9,200 bases of DNA from Spirochaetaceae bacterium. Lineage in GTDB: Bacteria; Spirochaetota; Spirochaetia; DSM-2461. This document shows positions 7,985-9,200 of this stretch, piece after piece (position 1 is the first letter of the stretch; each line of letters begins with the position of its first letter). The translations under genes and the position numbers were made by a program. Below the pieces are notes generated by a model, which saw only the letters and a program-made list of their open reading frames with translations, searched no databases and was not told where the DNA came from. The DNA is taken from positions 1-9,200 of the forward strand of contig JAEINM010000139.1 in NCBI GenBank assembly GCA_016342385.1. The letters run 5' to 3'.

Positions 7985-8013
7985 TTGACAATGTTTTTTA
8001 TCCTTGATATTCT
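7985..8013 (+). promoter_or_regulatory. Putative sigma-70-type promoter for rimP-nusA
   Basis: A perfect -35 box TTGACA (7985-7990) is followed after 17 bases by TATTCT (8008-8013, 4 of 6 to TATAAT). Transcription would start near 8020. It lies just after the comF stop codon and upstream of the hairpin at 8045-8063, so its transcript must read through that hairpin to reach rimP. This is the best promoter match I see in the 121-bp gap between comF and rimP. Confidence 0.55.
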
Positions 8014-8044
8014 AAAATTACATTATTATTGTACTTTAATTGAG

Positions 8045-8070
8045 GAGTCCCCAATGGTGGCTCTTTTTTT
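8045..8070 (+). terminator. Terminator-like hairpin in the comF-rimP gap, possible attenuator
   Basis: GAGTC (8045-8049) pairs with GGCTC (8059-8063) including one T-G wobble; after a one-base mismatch, CC (8051-8052) pairs with GG (8056-8057) around an AAT loop. Seven T residues (8064-8070) follow directly, giving the form of an intrinsic terminator. The stem is only moderately stable, so termination may be partial. It could end the mutS-comF transcript, or act as an attenuator about 25 bases into a transcript started at the 7985-8013 promoter. I see no clear competing antiterminator stem. Confidence 0.65.
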
Positions 8071-8099
8071 ATATGTAGATTATATTTAGGCAGGTTTTT

Positions 8100-8561
8100 T
8101 TGAATAGAGAAACAGGAAACAAATTACTTGAAGATGTTGAAGCCCTTGTGCAGAATCTTGGATTCTCGGTTGTGGAAATCAATTCTTCAACAAATAGGAA
8201 CAGATTAAAAATCAATATGATAATTTACAGCCCCGAAGGTGTAAAGATTGATGATTGTTCTATCGTTCACAAAGCGGTTTTTCCCCGTCTCGAAGTGATT
8301 TATGACAAATTTGATGTTTATCTTGAAGTTTCATCACCCGGTATTGAACGGTCTTTTAAAGATGCCAGAGAATTTGGGGTTTTTACAGGTAGAGCTGTGA
8401 AAATCATGTATGGCGGAAATAATGAATGGAATTCAGGTATCATTGAATCAGTAACTGACGATGAAGTGGCCATTAAATTTGAAGATAATAGCCAAAGTAT
8501 AAAATATAATGAAATCCATAAATGTAAACTGGATTATTTGAGGGAGGTCCGAAAATCATGA
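8100..8561 (+). CDS. rimP: RimP, 30S ribosomal subunit maturation factor
   Basis: RimP binds the free 30S subunit and assists late maturation of the small ribosomal subunit in the cytosol. The 153-residue protein has the expected two-domain layout: an N-terminal alpha/beta domain ending in the signature YLEVSSPGIERSF (EVSSPG at residues 76-81), then a small Sm-like beta barrel (GRAVKIMYGGNNEWNSGIIESVTDDEVAIKF). The start is TTG at 8100: an in-frame TAG at 8076 blocks extension, no ATG occurs before about residue 40, and AGGCAGG (8088-8094) sits 5 bases upstream. A TTG start, if real, would hold translation low. The stop overlaps the nusA start by four bases (ATGA), a classic sign of translational coupling. 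rimP-nusA is a widely conserved pair, usually followed by infB, which would lie beyond this window. Confidence 0.93.
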   Translation: MNRETGNKLLEDVEALVQNLGFSVVEINSSTNRNRLKINMIIYSPEGVKIDDCSIVHKAVFPRLEVIYDKFDVYLEVSSPGIERSFKDAREFGVFTGRAVKIMYGGNNEWNSGIIESVTDDEVAIKFEDNSQSIKYNEIHKCKLDYLREVRKS

Positions 8562-9200
8562 CTTCTGATTTTGCAGAGGCAATTAAGCTATTACAACAGG
8601 AAAGAGGTATTTCGGAAGAACTAGTTCTTAAGACTATAGAGGATTTTCTTCTTGCAGCATATAAACGGAAATTCGGAACATCTGATAATGCTGTTGTTCG
8701 TTTTAATGATACTATGACTGATGTCGAAGTATACGCAAAGAAAATGATTGTCGCTGAAGATGATCATTATGATCCTGTTTCCGAAATTATACTGGAAGAA
8801 GCCCGAGAGTATAATGACGAGAGTGAAATAGGTGATGAAATACTTATTAAGATTGATAAAAAAGAATTTGATAGAGGTTCTGTACAGAGTGCCAAGCAGA
8901 GAGCCAAGCAGGATCTGAAGGAAATTCAGAAAAACACTCTCTATTCTGAGTACAAAGACAAGCTCGGTGAAATAATCATCGGGTATTTTCAGAGACAGAG
9001 AAATCAGAATATTTTTGTTGATATTGGAAAAACAGAAGCTATTCTTCCAAAGAGATTTCAATCTCCCAGAGAAGTATACCGTACAGGAGACCGAATTAAA
9101 GCTCTTATCAGCGAAGTGAACAAAACATCTTCCGGTTTGCAGATTGTATTGACAAGAACACATACGGATTTTGTAAAAAAGATCTTTGAATTGGAAGTCC
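8558..9200 (+). CDS. nusA: NusA transcription termination/antitermination factor, 3' truncated
   Basis: NusA binds RNA polymerase, promotes pausing and hairpin-dependent termination, and takes part in antitermination on rRNA operons. The first 214 residues are present and the frame runs off the window end. Residues 1 to about 130 form the polymerase-binding N-terminal domain (start TSDFAEAIKLLQQERGISEELVLKTIEDFLLAAYKRKFG). Residues about 135-203 form the S1 RNA-binding domain (GEIIIGYFQRQRNQNIFVDIG, AILPKRF, YRTGDRIKALI, LTRTH at 198-202). The KH domains, which would begin just after the FELEV at the edge, are cut off. AGGGAGG (8541-8547) lies 10 bases before the ATG, whose last bases overlap the rimP stop (ATGA, 8558-8561). 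It shares a probable promoter and hairpin-bearing leader with rimP, which could let NusA influence its own transcription. Confidence 0.96.
   Translation, partial: MTSDFAEAIKLLQQERGISEELVLKTIEDFLLAAYKRKFGTSDNAVVRFNDTMTDVEVYAKKMIVAEDDHYDPVSEIILEEAREYNDESEIGDEILIKIDKKEFDRGSVQSAKQRAKQDLKEIQKNTLYSEYKDKLGEIIIGYFQRQRNQNIFVDIGKTEAILPKRFQSPREVYRTGDRIKALISEVNKTSSGLQIVLTRTHTDFVKKIFELEV

Noticed and set aside
8081..8086. TATATT as a -10 box for rimP after the hairpin
   Set aside because: The -35 position (TGGCTC) is poor, and transcription would start at about 8093, removing most of the rimP ribosome binding site.
8621..9163. A 180-codon open frame on the minus strand
   Set aside because: It lies wholly antisense to nusA, whose N-terminal and S1 domains are unmistakable; its translation is Phe/Ile/Ser-rich with no recognisable domain, typical of the reverse frame of an AT-rich gene.
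1..9200. Mobile elements, CRISPR arrays, tRNA or rRNA genes, phage genes
   Set aside because: No transposase or integrase motifs, no direct repeats with regular spacers, no tRNA-like folds and no rRNA sequence were seen; the genes are ordinary chromosomal ones all on one strand.

Overview
The window looks like a chromosomal housekeeping region from a diderm bacterium, most likely a free-living spirochaete (Spirochaetia). The basis is the order tamB - bamA - skp - mutS, which as I recall it matches Treponema pallidum (TP0325-TP0328), together with protein character. I could not run a search, so the taxon is an inference. All genes are on the + strand, and I see no tRNA, rRNA, CRISPR array, insertion sequence or prophage gene.

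Region 1 (1-4686) is an outer-membrane assembly cluster: the 3' part of tamB (5' end outside the window), a 67-bp gap holding an imperfect hairpin, bamA with five POTRA domains and a 16-strand-type barrel, then the periplasmic chaperone skp/ompH. A near-perfect 13-bp intrinsic terminator closes the unit.

Region 2 (4688-7978) starts directly after that terminator. A perfect TATAAT box lies 8 bases before the mutS start codon, which suggests a leaderless or nearly leaderless mutS transcript. mutS is broken into two frames by an apparent one-base loss near 5404-5414; every other family signature is intact, and restoring one base gives a normal 857-residue MutS. A ComF-family phosphoribosyltransferase gene follows 32 bp later.

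Region 3 (7979-9200) is a ribosome and transcription operon: a good sigma-70-type promoter, a terminator-like hairpin inside the predicted leader, rimP with a TTG start, and nusA overlapping rimP by 4 bases (ATGA) and running off the window end. Promoter-hairpin-rimP-nusA resembles an attenuated operon whose product, NusA, itself acts on hairpin-dependent termination.

I did not find a wholly new system. The observations most worth checking are the mutS frameshift, the terminator-promoter abutment at mutS, the leader hairpin before rimP-nusA, and a calcium-loop-like acidic motif in an early extracellular or strand-connecting loop of BamA.
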